Below, in pieces: positions 36,110-47,743 of a stretch of 64,000 bases of DNA. This DNA comes from Sweltsa coloradensis (taxonomy: Eukaryota; Arthropoda; Insecta; Plecoptera; Chloroperlidae), in the NCBI GenBank assembly GCA_024449915.1, contig JAMZAV010000358.1, forward strand, positions 1,299,501-1,363,500, written 5' to 3'. The position numbers and the translations under genes are program-made. The notes beneath the pieces are model-generated. The model had not been told where the DNA came from, ran no database searches, and saw only the letters and a program-made list of their open reading frames with translations. Each line of letters starts with the position of its first letter. The stretch's first letter is position 1.

Positions 36110-36150
36110 GGAACGTGAGATGGGGGAATAACGTGGGTTCGACTCCAGTT
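36110..36150 (+). repeat. tRNA-like T-arm
   Basis: ACGTGGGTTCGACTCCAGTT. B-box consensus; no cloverleaf. Confidence 0.35.
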
Positions 36151-36299
36151 GACAGTTCTTCAATCCTCTTTACATTAGGGGATATACACATGACTTGTCT
36201 GTCCGTCGGACCGTGTGTGTCACTTCTCACGATAAAAACCAAACATGACATCCGATTGAAATGCGGTTTTAACGTTGCTCTTCAACAAGGATGGTATAG

Positions 36300-36340
36300 A
36301 CTGTGTATGGCGACCCCGGGGTTCGAACCCGGCTCCACCA
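36300..36340. repeat. tRNA-like T-arm hairpin
   Basis: CCCCGGGGTTCGAACCCGG reads as a good stem-loop in both directions. No acceptor stem could be paired, so not called a tRNA gene. Confidence 0.4.
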
Positions 36341-36704
36341 CCCCAAGAGATGAACTCTGTAGCAACCATCTGAATAGGTAACTTGTGAAATATTGATCTT
36401 ACAGGCTATTCAGCGCGCATTTCCCTTTTACGTGTCAGTTGGGACATCTTTCACAATGTTGTGACGCAGTAAGTGACAGAATATTATCCCCCCCGACCAG
36501 TCACGAGGCGAGCTCACCTGGCACCTGAGAACAATGTATTATATCAGCACCTCCTTGTGATGGGTGTTGGCTCATAGTGAACCCCGTACAAGGACTGACG
36601 ACCTTGGAGATAGCAATACATTATCTATATCTGGCAGATACTCTTCCCTGGTGATGGCTCCAGACTTAGAGTGCGGAATATTGAGAAACGAAGAAGAAAT
36701 GAAG

Positions 36705-36805
36705 AAATCCAATCCTACCGGGATTTGAACCACCCTCCAGGTGGTTATGTGCGAGAAGCCTAGTAATCGCACAATCGGGCATTCAACTATACCAAATTTC
36801 AAAAA
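36705..36805 (-). repeat. tRNA-like SINE head
   Basis: Minus strand: TGGTATAGTTGAATGCCCGA (A-box-like), GCTTCTCGCACATAACCACC, then GGTGGTTCAAATCCCGGTAG (B-box-like). Box spacing is longer than in ordinary tRNAs. Confidence 0.45.
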
Positions 36806-37544
36806 CGCAAAAATGCAAAGAACTAAAAAAAGGGACAATAGCAACAGCATAGGTTGCCCCCGGGGTGACCAAGCCCAGTTAATCAGTCCTGAACCAATAA
36901 AACAAAAAGCCCTCGTCAACCACAAAAGAGCTGCGGTGCGCACTGTGTGATTTGCTAATAAATCATCTTATGCAGAGGCGTCAACTAAGTGTTATTGCTC
37001 CGACTGTTCATTGCTCAGTGACAGACAGACCATCTCTAGGGCAGATCCACGTCCAGTCCAGTTACCGTGTGTCTCTCCGGGGTATAAGAGCACCTCACCT
37101 CACCTCGACAGGACACGGGAAACGACAAGCTTTGTATTCAAATCAATAGATTTGCATTTGTCTACCTACGCAACCAGTTACAAAAGCTGAAACAGTGGGT
37201 GACATTTTCATTTCTCACACCGTTTATTATAATGCGTTTCCTTGCTGAGGAACCAACCATGCCATTCATGCATCTAAGCAAAATTAAATTATAAGGATAT
37301 TACATGCCCAATATGGGGAACGGCGTGCCGCGTGCGGGCGGAATGTTATTTTTGTCGTGACATCATTAAAGGGCGGGGGTGACAATTTTGTCACTCAGGG
37401 GTGAAGGTTAATAATTAGGAAAGCCCCTAACCGATCATCTCGAATAGCGCAAACGCATAAATATGAGACGTTGTGCATTGTGCAGAACATCAATCCAATC
37501 AATCTAGCCTACATGATTTTAAATACCATCATGTCGTATGTTAT

Positions 37545-37625
37545 CAAGTCCAATCGGGATTCGAACCCGAGACCGCCTACATCACAGGACCAACTAGCAT
37601 CACGGAACTTTATGTAAACTAGTTT
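37545..37625 (-). repeat. tRNA-like SINE head
   Basis: Minus strand: GTGATGCTAGTTGGTCCTGT, then CGGTCTCGGGTTCGAATCCC and GATTGG. A clean B box with a 6-bp stem. Confidence 0.5.
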
Positions 37626-38030
37626 CTGCAGGTTTCAATCAAGCAGGTTCTTCTTGAATCTTGATTCAGTGAAGGAAGGGAGGGGGATCTTACTTCGTCC
37701 GAGCTCCCAGTTCACAAACAGGGTGGTTTGAATAAATTAAGAGAAAGTCGTGCGAGTGTGAGCGAGATTACCGAACATTCCGGGACTCTAGACTCGAGTC
37801 CCCTCCCTCGCACCTGGCCTGGAACTTGTCGGATCCTATCTACTAACACCAGCCTCGGACCTGCCGAAACATCTCGGCAGACATTTAGGCCCTTTGGTCC
37901 TCGTTAGAGCGAGACAACACTCACTGCCAAGAGTCTGTGCCATTATCTCGGCAAACATCTTGCCAATTATTGCAAGATAACGCTGAATATATTATCTAGT
38001 ACTGGCAATAAGTTGCTGCCAAGGTCTCGC

Positions 38031-38031
<1 letters not shown>

Positions 38032-38073
<42 letters not shown>
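38032..38073. repeat. GA dinucleotide microsatellite
   Basis: About twenty-one GA units, preceded by TCTCGCGC. Confidence 0.95.
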
Positions 38074-38075
<2 letters not shown>

Positions 38076-38971
38076 CGGATTAGGACGGTCAGGTCCTCTC
38101 ACTTCCCCTCGTTTACTTGCAAGTCATTACTCAATAGGACTTCTACATACTTGGGGTTACATCATGCGGAATGCCTCAACGTTTCCAGGTTTCCCAGATT
38201 GAAATTTTAGTATATTTTTCCATCTTAGAAAATAGAATGCAAATATGCAGTCAAATACGCGAACTTATTTTGACCCAGAACGTATCATGGTGATGGAACA
38301 TTGTAATGGGTATATGGGGACTTGGCTCTCGAAAAAATTGATGATATACGGAACATGCGATTTGGCGAATTTTGAGGAGGTTAGGAAATTCCAGAAATAT
38401 TAAATCAATTCTTTCTCTAATGGTTACAGGCTTATTTAGATTAGCCCTAATTAATTATATTGTGCTAATTATTTGCACAGAATCCAAGTGTAGCAATGGT
38501 TATCTAAACATCCTGCAGATTTCCTTTGTCCGAGGCTTAGCATGCAACCAGCTGACGTCCCCCCTTCCCCTCCACACATCAATACATCGCCCCTCCCCTC
38601 CCTGCCACTGACAGCCACACAGCGCATGTCTACACAGCTGGATGATAATACAAAAGTGAAAGAACAACAACTATCAGCTGTTAAAAACAACAATTGAATC
38701 TTATCTAGCAAGAGGACGATATTCTGCATGTAGGTCCTCGATAAGCGCAGCATTGAAACTAGTTTGTGACACATTTAAAATAGGGTTGCTTTATGTGGGT
38801 CACGAGAAAAATAATGCTTACAAAGAAAAGCTTTTTTCAAGTCACAATTCTTTTTACAAATCCCATTACCCCCCAAGGATTCGCTTGGTTTTATTTTTAA
38901 AAATTTAAACCAATTTTGAACAAAAAATATGTTTTTCAAAAAATTTTTGGGGGCCAACCATTCATAAATAC

Positions 38972-39746
38972 AGGAAAAGCTTAAATCCCGCCGCGTTGTT
39001 TGGGTGACGTAAATTTGGGCTTGAGCTCCATGTGTAAAGCGGATTTTCTTTTTGTTCTGTGAAAAAAATTTTGCTTGGTCGAATTTTTTTTTTTAAAAAT
39101 TTAAATTTAAAAAAAATAAAAATTTTCTTAATTTTTTTAATAAATCGTAATTTAAAAAAAAAAAAAAAACGTAAAATTGCAATTTTTTTAAGAAATAATT
39201 ATTCGATTGCGCTCAAATTTAAAAAGAGTATATAAATTTATGAAAATTAAGGTTCTGTAAAAAAATCATTACAATAGGATAAAGCATGTAGGTGTTATAA
39301 GTCAAAGAATTGTTTTAAAAAAGAAAAAAAACCGTAAAATTTCGTTTTTCCCATGAGAAAATATTTTCGATTACGCTAAAATTTCACACGAATATCAAAA
39401 TTTCAAAAAATTAAGGTTCTGTGAAAAAATCATTACAATCGGATAAAGCGTGTAGTGTTATAAGTCGAAGAAATTTTTAAAAAAAATCGAAAAAAATCGT
39501 AAAATTGCGTTTGTTATAAGAAAAAATTTCCCGATTGCGCTCAAAAACGGGGCAGTTCCAAGTTAGAGATTTAAAAGACCTCCATAAAATTTCATCGGCA
39601 ATCGGAGTATCGGTTTAGCCAGAATCGGGTTAACAAACACACAAAAAAACAAAAAAAAAAAAAGAAAAAAAACATTCCGGATTTTTTTCTCCAGTGTAGT
39701 GAAATGGAATCTTCGCTTCGCTCGCTACGCTCGCTAAAGCTCATCC
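38972..39746 (+). mobile_element. Dispersed non-autonomous element, family F, copy 1
   Basis: Begins AGGAAAAGCTTAAATCCCGC and ends with GTGAAATGGAATCTTCGCTT, then CGCTC-rich sequence. Same ends as 49527-50286. Interior has about two units of a 165-bp tandem repeat (AATTAAGGTTCTGT, ATCATTACAATMGGATAAAG), then TTTCATCGGCAATCGGAGTA and an A-rich, CAAAC-type tail. The region includes A/T homopolymers that may be imperfectly sequenced. Possibly Helitron-like; unproven. Confidence 0.65.
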
Positions 39747-41335
39747 AATCATGAGAGGGCATTAATTTAAATCCGACAATAGGCCTACCTTAACTCGAGA
39801 ATTTTTGCGACTTTTTGCAGTTATTGTCAACATTCATTAAAGTAGGAAAAGTAAATCATAGCATCTCAACATTTTGTGATGTTATTTTTAAATTTTTAAG
39901 ATAAGAAAGAAATCATTAAAAATACCTTCTAACTAAGCACATATAAAATAATCATTTAAAATCCCGATCCACTCTAAAACTGGCCCATGCCCCCATTCGT
40001 GTCGGGCATCAGTTTTGATCACCATAAACAGCTTGTTCTAATCTTAGTTGACCTCTTTACGTGAGATAAGACCAACAGCTTCGGATTCGAGTTTTGAATG
40101 AGAAACTGTGGTTTGTAAACTTAGTGGCATTCGCAAATAACTGACTTATATCCATGACATAACTGAGAAGTGAAAGTCTAGGTAGAAAACTAGGCTAAAT
40201 TATGGTCAGATAATGTAAAATAGCACAGATCTATGACAGAGCTAGGGCTACTCACCACAAGTGTGACATGAAACCCAGGCCAGAGGTGACGACGATATCT
40301 TGAAAGTGAACACTTTAAAGACCAGCTATCACCGATGAATAGTCATTACAAAGCACAAAACATGTTTAATAGATTCAATTTTTGCACACAACAGCTGATT
40401 ATCGTACATATCTTGAACTTCACACATTGGAGCCTTGTTGTCAAGTGAAACGCAAGTACGTTCAGTGCCAGGGTCTCGGCAGTGCAGCCAACGTGTAAAA
40501 CTAAACTCCCCCACTCCTCGCGCACTTGATGGTGTCAAATCGACGACTTGGACCGGTAATAATACAAATCTGATTCAAAATAACAGTCTAGACTTGAACA
40601 GTAGACATTTCTTTTACAAAACAAGAGTATTTGAGTGTTCAACAATGAGAAATGAGAATGGTTTGATAATTGTGTCAGTTGTGTTTTCGTGGGTTGGCAT
40701 TACACCTAGTTTTATTGGCTGAAGGAGGAGCCTAGCCCGGATCAGCTGGCTCCCAAGTGACAGGTGCTCTCTGATTGGTCGAGCCACTTCCACGCCAAAG
40801 TGGTCACACGTGTTGGTTTGTTTGGAACGTTCGCTTTATTTACGTTTTCTGTTTGTTTATAAACACGATCACACTTCCTTCTGTGTAAGCGAGGTTCTTA
40901 TGAAAACAAGTAGTAATTGCTCTGATAACAGGGGTCGGCAATATAAAATAATCTGCAGAGTAATTATTTTTTTACTACTTATCTTCGAGCAGATTTTCTA
41001 CGGTACCGCGAACTTATTGCGCATTTTAGATACTGGCTAAAGTCCAGCCTCGCGACAGAAACACACTATGTTCTGTACATGTTCCATTCCAACGCTGTTG
41101 GATGAGCAAATCAATATGTAATGTGCTATGTATAACGATTACTATTCTAAGTCCATGGTATAACAATATGAATTATTGTGTGAGACTTTAATCATCTTTA
41201 TGACATCCAATTTCCACCCTATATATATATATAAAAAAAAAAATGATATGCTCATTATTCTATAAACATTCTCATGAAGTAGAAAATTACAAGTCAGAAT
41301 GTGGTCCAGATTGTATATGTTTAAACAGTGGCGAA
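39747..41335. other. Intergenic
   Basis: Nothing recognised; several short ORFs without domains. Confidence 0.5.
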
Positions 41336-41635
41336 CTACGGTGGTGGGGAGGAGGGAGGCAGGGGGGGGGCGAGGGGAGCGGACTACCGCCTCAAATTTG
41401 GTAAAATTTGGAGGGGCACAATTTTTTGGCAAGATTTTGTCACTGCCAATGTTCACGATTTTATAAATTATTGACGAAACCACGCTAAATCCTAGTAAAA
41501 TATCAACATTTTCAATGTTAAAATAAAACCGTTCCTGGGGCTGTTCGCCCCAGACCCCCATTGTATACGACGATAGTTTTCCACTTGTTTGCCCCCCCCC
41601 CCCCCCATTAAAAACAATGGCATGTTACGCCACTG
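41336..41635 (+). mobile_element. 300-bp hAT-like MITE with CAGTGGCG ends
   Basis: Starts CAGTGGCGAACTACGG and ends GTTACGCCACTG, giving TIR CAGTGGCGWA. CAGTGGCG is a common hAT-type terminus. Contains a G-rich and a C-rich run near the two ends and a small GGGGCTGTTCGCCCC hairpin. The two 8-mers beside it do not match, so no target duplication is claimed. Confidence 0.75.
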
Positions 41636-42149
41636 GGAAAAAACGCTTGATAAAAATTTGATCTGATAAAGCGATTTATTAAATCATCTCACAAAACATT
41701 GTGAGCATAGCAAAGAAACTTGTCTATCTCCACACCGTTGCAAGTGAGAAGTGCCACCCCTAGACGTCCCCTACCCCACCCAGTCTTGTCTCGTCTAGTG
41801 TGTCAATACTGCTCGCCTCGCCCCTGGGCCCAGCATAACACAGCACCAGCAGTTTTTATGCCCCACTGCAGCAGCTAACTCATGTCCTAGACGGAATATC
41901 TCGCTTATCGCCCCCTTCTCTTCTAATGCACGGGGAGAAAAAAGTAGTTGTATTCCTGTGATGTGCCACATCACATCGGTGTTACATAACACTATAGAAG
42001 CGTGCATATGGGGACACAGATAATAGAGTACACTACGTGATGGGGATATATTTCGGGGGGGCTGCCAAGAGTACGACATAACTGCATATGGTGCTCCCCA
42101 AACAATGCAACATAGGGTGTATTTTTTTTAAAAATACATATAAATGAAT

Positions 42150-42244
42150 TAATAAATGCATTTAATTTTTTGCGGAAACGTAGATTTGCAAAATATAATT
42201 AGGATATCGGGGGGGGCCCACAAGGCCCCCTGGATATGCCACTG
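42150..42244 (-). mobile_element. CAGTGGC-ended element fragment
   Basis: On the minus strand it begins CAGTGGCATATCCAGG, followed by a GGGCC..GGCCC hairpin. The TIR is related to that at 41336 but the interior differs. Confidence 0.4.
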
Positions 42245-42249
42245 GGTAT

Positions 42250-43407
42250 AACAATGTGCAACTCTTGACTCTAGTGAGTCTGGTCTCATTGCAGGGGAGG
42301 TTGCTTCGTCAGCACTCGACTCATTGTTATCTTTGTCTAAATATCCGAGACTGAAATAGACGAACAATGTGATAAGAGGGTAAACACTACAACCATGGGT
42401 CCAAGTGTAAGCTACCGTACAAGCCATAGCCAAACCAATACCATGCAGTAACCCTATGTAATATGTAATACCAGTAATGTTTCCCGATATAGCACCTGCA
42501 AGTCATTTCAGTCGGGGTAGACTACATTCCGCTCTCTGGTTCGTCCCGGGGGCTGATATATCTTCTCCGGTTTCAGTGTGGAGGTGGACACTGTCATTCG
42601 ATGACCACGCAGTCTTGGGCAGCACCCCAAATAGGAAACTTTGCAGAGTAAACTTCGGTCAGGCCAAGTTCCCGTTCCTCTAAATTAAAGGAAGAAAAGC
42701 AATTACTAGTTATCGACATAGAAATAAAAATCCTATAAAATGTAAGAAGAAAATGCTTTTAAAATGGTACCTTGCCTACAACCCACAACCCTTCTACACA
42801 TGACAATTTGTTTTTGAATTCAGGCTTTTCATATCGGGGGCATTATATAGTGAGCAAGTACGGGAAGTTTGGGGGGCGAACCACCCAACAATAGCGCCGC
42901 AGGCGAAAAGTTTGAAAATCAGGTTTTTTAGAAAACAATTATTGTGGGCTGAATGCAATGCCAAAATAATGTAGTTTTTGTGCAGTTGATACTAGAAACA
43001 AAAAACATTGTCTCAACTTTAATACCGTTATTTGATTGTATGATTATCATGTATTTTCATTAAATATACATTGAATTACAGTATTTATAAACATTGAATT
43101 CACAATTCATTTTCTGAAAATGGGCGTACTATTGAAAAATACTGTACCAATTGAACTAAAACCTACTAATAGTGCTTGCTTATGGTTATTTTTTATCCCG
43201 CGAGGGGGTGCAACACTGCATGCCGTACCTAAGTTGTAACAATTGACATTGTTGTGTACACAACTAATGTTCCTTGTTGCAATGGTATTTTAAGTAAAAT
43301 CAAATATAAATAATATACTTCCACCTGGGGCTCTGCCCCAGATCAAACGAGATATTGAAATACCGGGCCTAAGTAGCATGGGATTCATGAGCTATCCGCA
43401 GTGGCAC
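42250..43407. other. Intergenic around family D copy 2
   Basis: Apart from the family-D repeat at 42816-43000, nothing is recognised. A GGGGCTCTGCCCC hairpin lies near 43327. Confidence 0.45.
42816..43000 (-). repeat. Dispersed repeat, family D, copy 2
   Basis: Reverse-complement match to 604-842, with the hairpin core decayed (GGGGGGCGAACCACCC). Opposite orientation and about 42 kb away, so an interspersed rather than local repeat. Confidence 0.7.
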
Positions 43408-43540
43408 ATGCGATTAGGGTTAGGGCGCTGGTCCGAAGCGTATGACCATGGTGTTGCTCTACGACTACGAGGACGTGGGTTCGAACCCCACACGAGGCAT
43501 GTTCTCCATCTATCATCACTCATCGTCTTGAATAGCAAAC
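43408..43540 (+). repeat. SINE-C, tRNA-derived
   Basis: GCGCTGGTCCGAAGCGTATG, then a perfect T-arm-like GTGGGTTCGAACCCCAC, CACGAGGCATGTTCTCC and ATCTATCATCACTCATC. Related copies lie at 2450, 28400 and 34205. Confidence 0.65.
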
Positions 43541-44014
43541 TATATCCTGCCGCACGTTGCCTGCCCCTGCCGGGAATGGAATGACGGTGTGTACCCAAGT
43601 CGAGTAGTTATAGTGGCCTTCGTCTCCCTGTGGCCTTGTGTGTTTAGCGACGGGAGCCTGACGGTTGTTGCTAGGCGAGCTGGACGTATTGACGAGGAGC
43701 AGCCTAGCTCTAGCTACCACCCCTGGCTGCAGTTGCTATGCAACGGCGGGGGATATGATATGCAGCATTCACTCAATGCACGGGACTGGGGTTCAGTTTA
43801 TTTGCTCAGGTAGCCGGAGAAAACCAATCGATCTTTAATTAAATTTGAATAATTTTATGCAAGCGAATGTTATGTATGTAGGTCATGCTTGTCGTGTCGT
43901 GTGTCGTGCATGGCAGATCCAGAACGAGGTTTGCGCGACATACATAGACCGTCTCCCGAATTCAAAAACTACCCCCTTGACAACCATCGATCATCCCTTC
44001 ACAACCGGCAGTGA

Positions 44015-44165
44015 CGACTGATTCGGGAGGTCCCGGTTTCAAATTCAGTCGAGGCAGGCCGGCAATCCTGACTGAAGTTTTTTCTTAGGTTTACCAGCCC
44101 TCGGACACCCCTTCACAATTTTCCTAACTAACTCCAATATATCTAGTTATAGTGAAGAGGGGCAT
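44015..44165 (+). repeat. SINE-B copy
   Basis: GACTGATTCGGGAGGTCCCG, GGCCGGCAATCCTGACTGAA and CCCCTTCACAATTTTCC, then ATCTAGTTATAGTGAAGAGG. First of three copies in the same direction within 900 bp. Confidence 0.7.
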
Positions 44166-44296
44166 GCATTACACCCTGGGCATGTTCCCCACGAGAAATT
44201 TACAAAATCGATCATTCCTTCACAGCCTCCCCGTAGTTGCCTTTTCATGTAGACGGACTGCGTTGCAGAGGGAGACCTGTACATGATCGCTGCCCA

Positions 44297-44315
44297 CCCC
44301 CCCCCCCCCCCCCCC
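44297..44315. repeat. 19-C homopolymer
   Basis: An unbroken C run flanked by CCCA and ACCCCC. Confidence 0.9.
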
Positions 44316-44390
44316 ACCCCCGAGATGTTAATTCATAACAACTGGTAATCACTTTTAAAATAATGTATCAGATGCCAGCGCTCCCGAGCA

Positions 44391-44520
44391 CAAACAGAGG
44401 TGGCTCATGATTCAGGAGGTCGCAGGTTCGAGTCCCATCACCGGCAATCCTGACTGAAAGCTTGTTCCAGGGATCGAGTCCCTTCAAACAGCCCTCGGAC
44501 ATCCCCTTCACAGCTACCGC
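44391..44520 (+). repeat. SINE-B copy
   Basis: AGGTGGCTCATGATTCAGGA, GGTTCGAGTCCCATCACC and GGCAATCCTGACTGAAAGC, then CATCCCCTTCACA. Confidence 0.75.
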
Positions 44521-44763
44521 ATGTATGGTCTGTATAGCAGGTCATAGTGGAGTCGCACTCTGCAATGCACCTGCCTGTGTCTCTGCAGGGCAATTATAAT
44601 AAATGATTTCAATTAGCAGGAAGCTCCCGGCTAGTAGTAGTGGGCCTTTGACCTCGCCCCACGGACCGTCGCTTGTGGGGGCTCTGCCCACGGAGGGGAC
44701 TGCAACTCTCCACTGTTGCCAGACGAACAGCGGGGATCTCAGCAGGTCAAAACAAGGACGGGA

Positions 44764-44870
44764 GGGACTCTGATTCGGGAGGTCCCGGGTTCGAATCCAG
44801 TCGAGACCGGCAACTCTGACTGAAGAAGGGTTAAGCAGACCAGCCCACAAACATTCCCTTCCCAACTAGC
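44764..44870 (+). repeat. SINE-B copy
   Basis: GGACTCTGATTCGGGAGGTC, CCGGGTTCGAATCCAGTCGA, GACCGGCAACTCTGACTGAA and ATTCCCTTCCCAAC. A second B-box-like GGGGTTCGATACC lies just beyond at 44895-44907. Confidence 0.75.
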
Positions 44871-44995
44871 ACCCGACCGGCAGTTGGGAGACCGGGGTTC
44901 GATACCTCGCCGAGATGGATTTTATAATTTCTGGAATCTGGATTGATTTCCAAATAACTTATTATCCTAGTAACCTGAAGAGGGACACACCGGTT

Positions 44996-45904
44996 GATTC
45001 TGATCTTATGTGTACCATACAGCGGGCAAGGTACAAGATTAAAAAACACAACAATGCCGTCTGTAGGGTCGGCACCTGTACACAATTCCATTCGAGTCAA
45101 AATACCCATCATTATATTTAATTGACTCTGAGCCTGTTGGGGAGGGGGGTATATTTTCACATCCAAACCGCTATCGTGTATGCTTTAGTTTAGCGAATTG
45201 TGTGTGTGTGTATTCGACGACCGGATTTGGTCCAAGAACGTCATGACTGTCAAGTCTGTCATATGATTAATTTTAATATGGGTCCTGGGCTTTCCAAAAG
45301 TTGATTATTGATTCGATTTGGTGCGTTTTAGAGATTTTAAGGGACATTCTCGAAATCCTGACTTTGGACTTTTCCAGGTTGTTGTCTAAACTCCAAACTT
45401 TAGGATAAGGTGGGTATGGTGATAATGGGTCAACGTCTCGCCCAGAGCACGAAATAATAATCAGAGCTACCTTGTTTGCTAGATATGATTGTCAGCGTAT
45501 TTACACGGAAATGACAGCGGCTGGTTCCAAGCAGCCATGTTGGTCGACCTTGTGATTCGAAGCTGCGTAACGATCAGCGGTTTTTAACGACCTCTCTCTC
45601 GCTAACTCGACGTTATGTCTAATTAATGGGACTTTGATGGTGATCATAACAAACAACACTTACCGGCACCAGAGTCCAGGAGTAACGTGGAAATTTACTG
45701 AGTCAACCAGTATCTCCCACAAGGATATAATAATATGTGGACGGCCCTCTCGACCAGAACAATAATTCACGAGAAACGATATCGTATTGGAAATGTATGT
45801 TGAACAAAATCCAATTATATTTTAACTGCAACCTAAAAGCAGTTTTCGAAAGTGTGAGTGCAGCGAGGAGTCCCCCATTTCCGCGACCATCACATTAGAT
45901 TATT
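44996..45904. other. Intergenic
   Basis: Short GT microsatellite near 45196; otherwise unremarkable. Confidence 0.5.
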
Positions 45905-46200
45905 CATATAGTATAGCCAATAAAAATAAAGCATACACGAACAGCCCTACAGATGTAGATTATCAATATTTTTTGTTAAATCAGCCAGGGTCAATCCACG
46001 AATATAGACAATTTTAGGCTCTTTTTCAAAATCCGAAATCCCCAAAAAATAATTTGTTTATTTTTTGACAAGTGTTAATTAGAGTAGTATATTTCTGCGT
46101 CCTTGACAACTACCCAAAATTGCAAATATCTGTGGTGTCACTGTCAGTCGTCCGAGCAAACGAGTGTTTGTATAAAAGCATGTCCTCTTGTCTTCCAGTT
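45905..46200 (+). repeat. Dispersed repeat, family G, copy 1
   Basis: Co-linear with 48680-48945: AAAGCATAC, TGTAGATTATCAATAT, ATCAGYC, CAATCCACG, GACAATTTTAGG, TTGACAACT and CGAGCAAACGAG appear in order in both. No ORF and no clear ends. Confidence 0.6.
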
Positions 46201-46485
46201 CGCCGATGTACGGGTGTCCGCGAGGTAGAAACGAGAACCTAACCACCTACCCCGGGGCTGGGGTGGGACTTGGGAGACGAGAGCACGGACGGCTCAGATA
46301 TTGATTCCGTCGGTTTACTTCAGCGTAGCCTAGTTTAGTTCCCACCGAGGACGTCCTTGACCCAGAGCCGCAGCCACCGCTGAGATGCACCCACCTTGCT
46401 ACGTGATGTCACATGCAGAGCAGAGACCTGCGCGAATAATATGGTTTCTAGTTCATAGTTGGTTTAATTTCATATCAAGGAAAGA

Positions 46486-46926
46486 AAGGGCATGTAAACT
46501 GTACAATAAAGTATACTGTAATGCTTTGTGGATGAAATGGTTATAACACCAAATTAACCCTTATTTGTAAAATAAAACCATATATTTGGCTATTTCCTTT
46601 CACAAAACCATCGTCATATCCTTTTAAGTTTTATCCCTTTTTTTCTTAAATATACAAGCCGAAAATATAAAAACAACAAATTGGTTATTGATTTTTTAAT
46701 AAAGGCTGCAGGAGTAAGCCTTGTTCATGAGAATAAGTAGTATTTGTTGGACAAAAACAGTGGTGAATTTATGTGCATGTTGGAATTCCCAATGCATATT
46801 ATTTGTTATATCGAGTTGTGCAATCCAAGGAATGCAAAAATGAAGTAGGGTAAAGACATTAAACCTCGGTTTACATAAAGAGAAAGCGAAATTGCAGAAA
46901 AATAAAACCATTTGCATGTACCCGTG
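46486..46926. mobile_element. Diverged copy of the 424-bp hAT-type element
   Basis: Co-linear with 30661-31084 in the same orientation. Shared words include TATAACACCAAATTAAC, GTGTGCATGTTGGAATT-like sequence and a terminal AATAAAACCATTT. The ends are approximate (AGGGCATGTAAA and TTTGCATGTACCC) and no target duplication was seen. Confidence 0.7.
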
Positions 46927-47322
46927 TATACATACAGGTTAATTTGGCTAATTCTGCCCGCAAGTGCATATAGCAACAGTAAAAACCTAAGACAGTACCT
47001 AATATGCATACAGTTAACGCTTCGAACCGTAAACGGTATATCGAAACTGAAAACTCAGAAGTGGTGATTTTTAATTTAAAAAAACAATATTTGTAACTAT
47101 AAGTAAAATTAAAATTGGGCCAAAGTCAGAAAGTAATACTATTTGTGGCCAAACCATGCCATAAACCAACACAAAACCATAAATATGAGTGACTTAATTA
47201 TTCAGTAACTCCTTATATCTATTATAGTGTAGTAGTAGTAGTAGTAGTATTTATAATTAATATTTAAAAAGTTTGCATTTTGGTTAGTGGGCCGGTATGA
47301 ACTGGTATAAATAATTCTGTGT

Positions 47323-47743
47323 GGCTCGTTGGTCTTGTGGTTAGCGTCTCTGCTTCCAATGCAGAAGGTCCAGGGTTCGATCCCTGTCAAAGTCAGAAGT
47401 TTTTAATTTCTGATTTGGACTTAAGTCCATCAGTTCTTGTTTTTTTAGGAGTTTGTAAACGGTGACTTTGGAGCCGTCATAGCAACGAAGCACATAATAA
47501 ATTCAGAGTTGTTCTAAATCGGCCTTGATTCTGGCGTTAATCCGCGGGTGTTCGCACTGTCCATACCAATGATTGCTATATTTCCTATTAAAAAAATATC
47601 GATCTTTGGTTGGTTATTGCTCACTCCTCAATTGCGTCGGGGCCTACAGGGTTGGCTTGGTCGCTTTGATTTACTGTCCCCCACTGAAAATCAGTTGTAT
47701 AACTGAGTGGGTAGACTCTAAATACAATTTATTTATTTATTTA
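47323..47743 (+). repeat. SINE-A, full-length tRNA-derived SINE
   Basis: The head (47323-47395) is tRNA-Gly(TCC)-like. It has an A-box-like TGGTCTTGTGGTTAGCG, anticodon-arm CTGCTTCCAATGCAG and B box GGTTCGATCCC. A body of about 320 bp follows. The 3' end carries CCCACTGAAAATCAGTTGTA plus TAACTGAGTGGG, which folds into a stem-loop, then TCTAAATA and an ATTT tail. About 420 bp, long for a SINE. Expected to be transcribed by RNA polymerase III and moved by a partner LINE that recognises its 3' end (family knowledge). Confidence 0.88.

Larger units (their letters stand above)
34311..38971. other. Intergenic
   Basis: T-arm remnants, the GA microsatellite and low-accuracy-looking texture (35225-35700 and 38860-38971). 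No protein gene supported. Confidence 0.5.

Noticed and set aside
36300..36340. Functional tRNA gene at the strong T-arm hairpin
   Set aside because: No acceptor-stem pairing, D-arm or anticodon arm could be drawn on either strand at proper spacing.
47323..47395. Genuine tRNA-Gly(TCC) gene
   Set aside because: The 5' and 3' ends do not form a 7-bp acceptor stem. The same head is attached to the same body at 58395-58826, so it is the SINE-A head.
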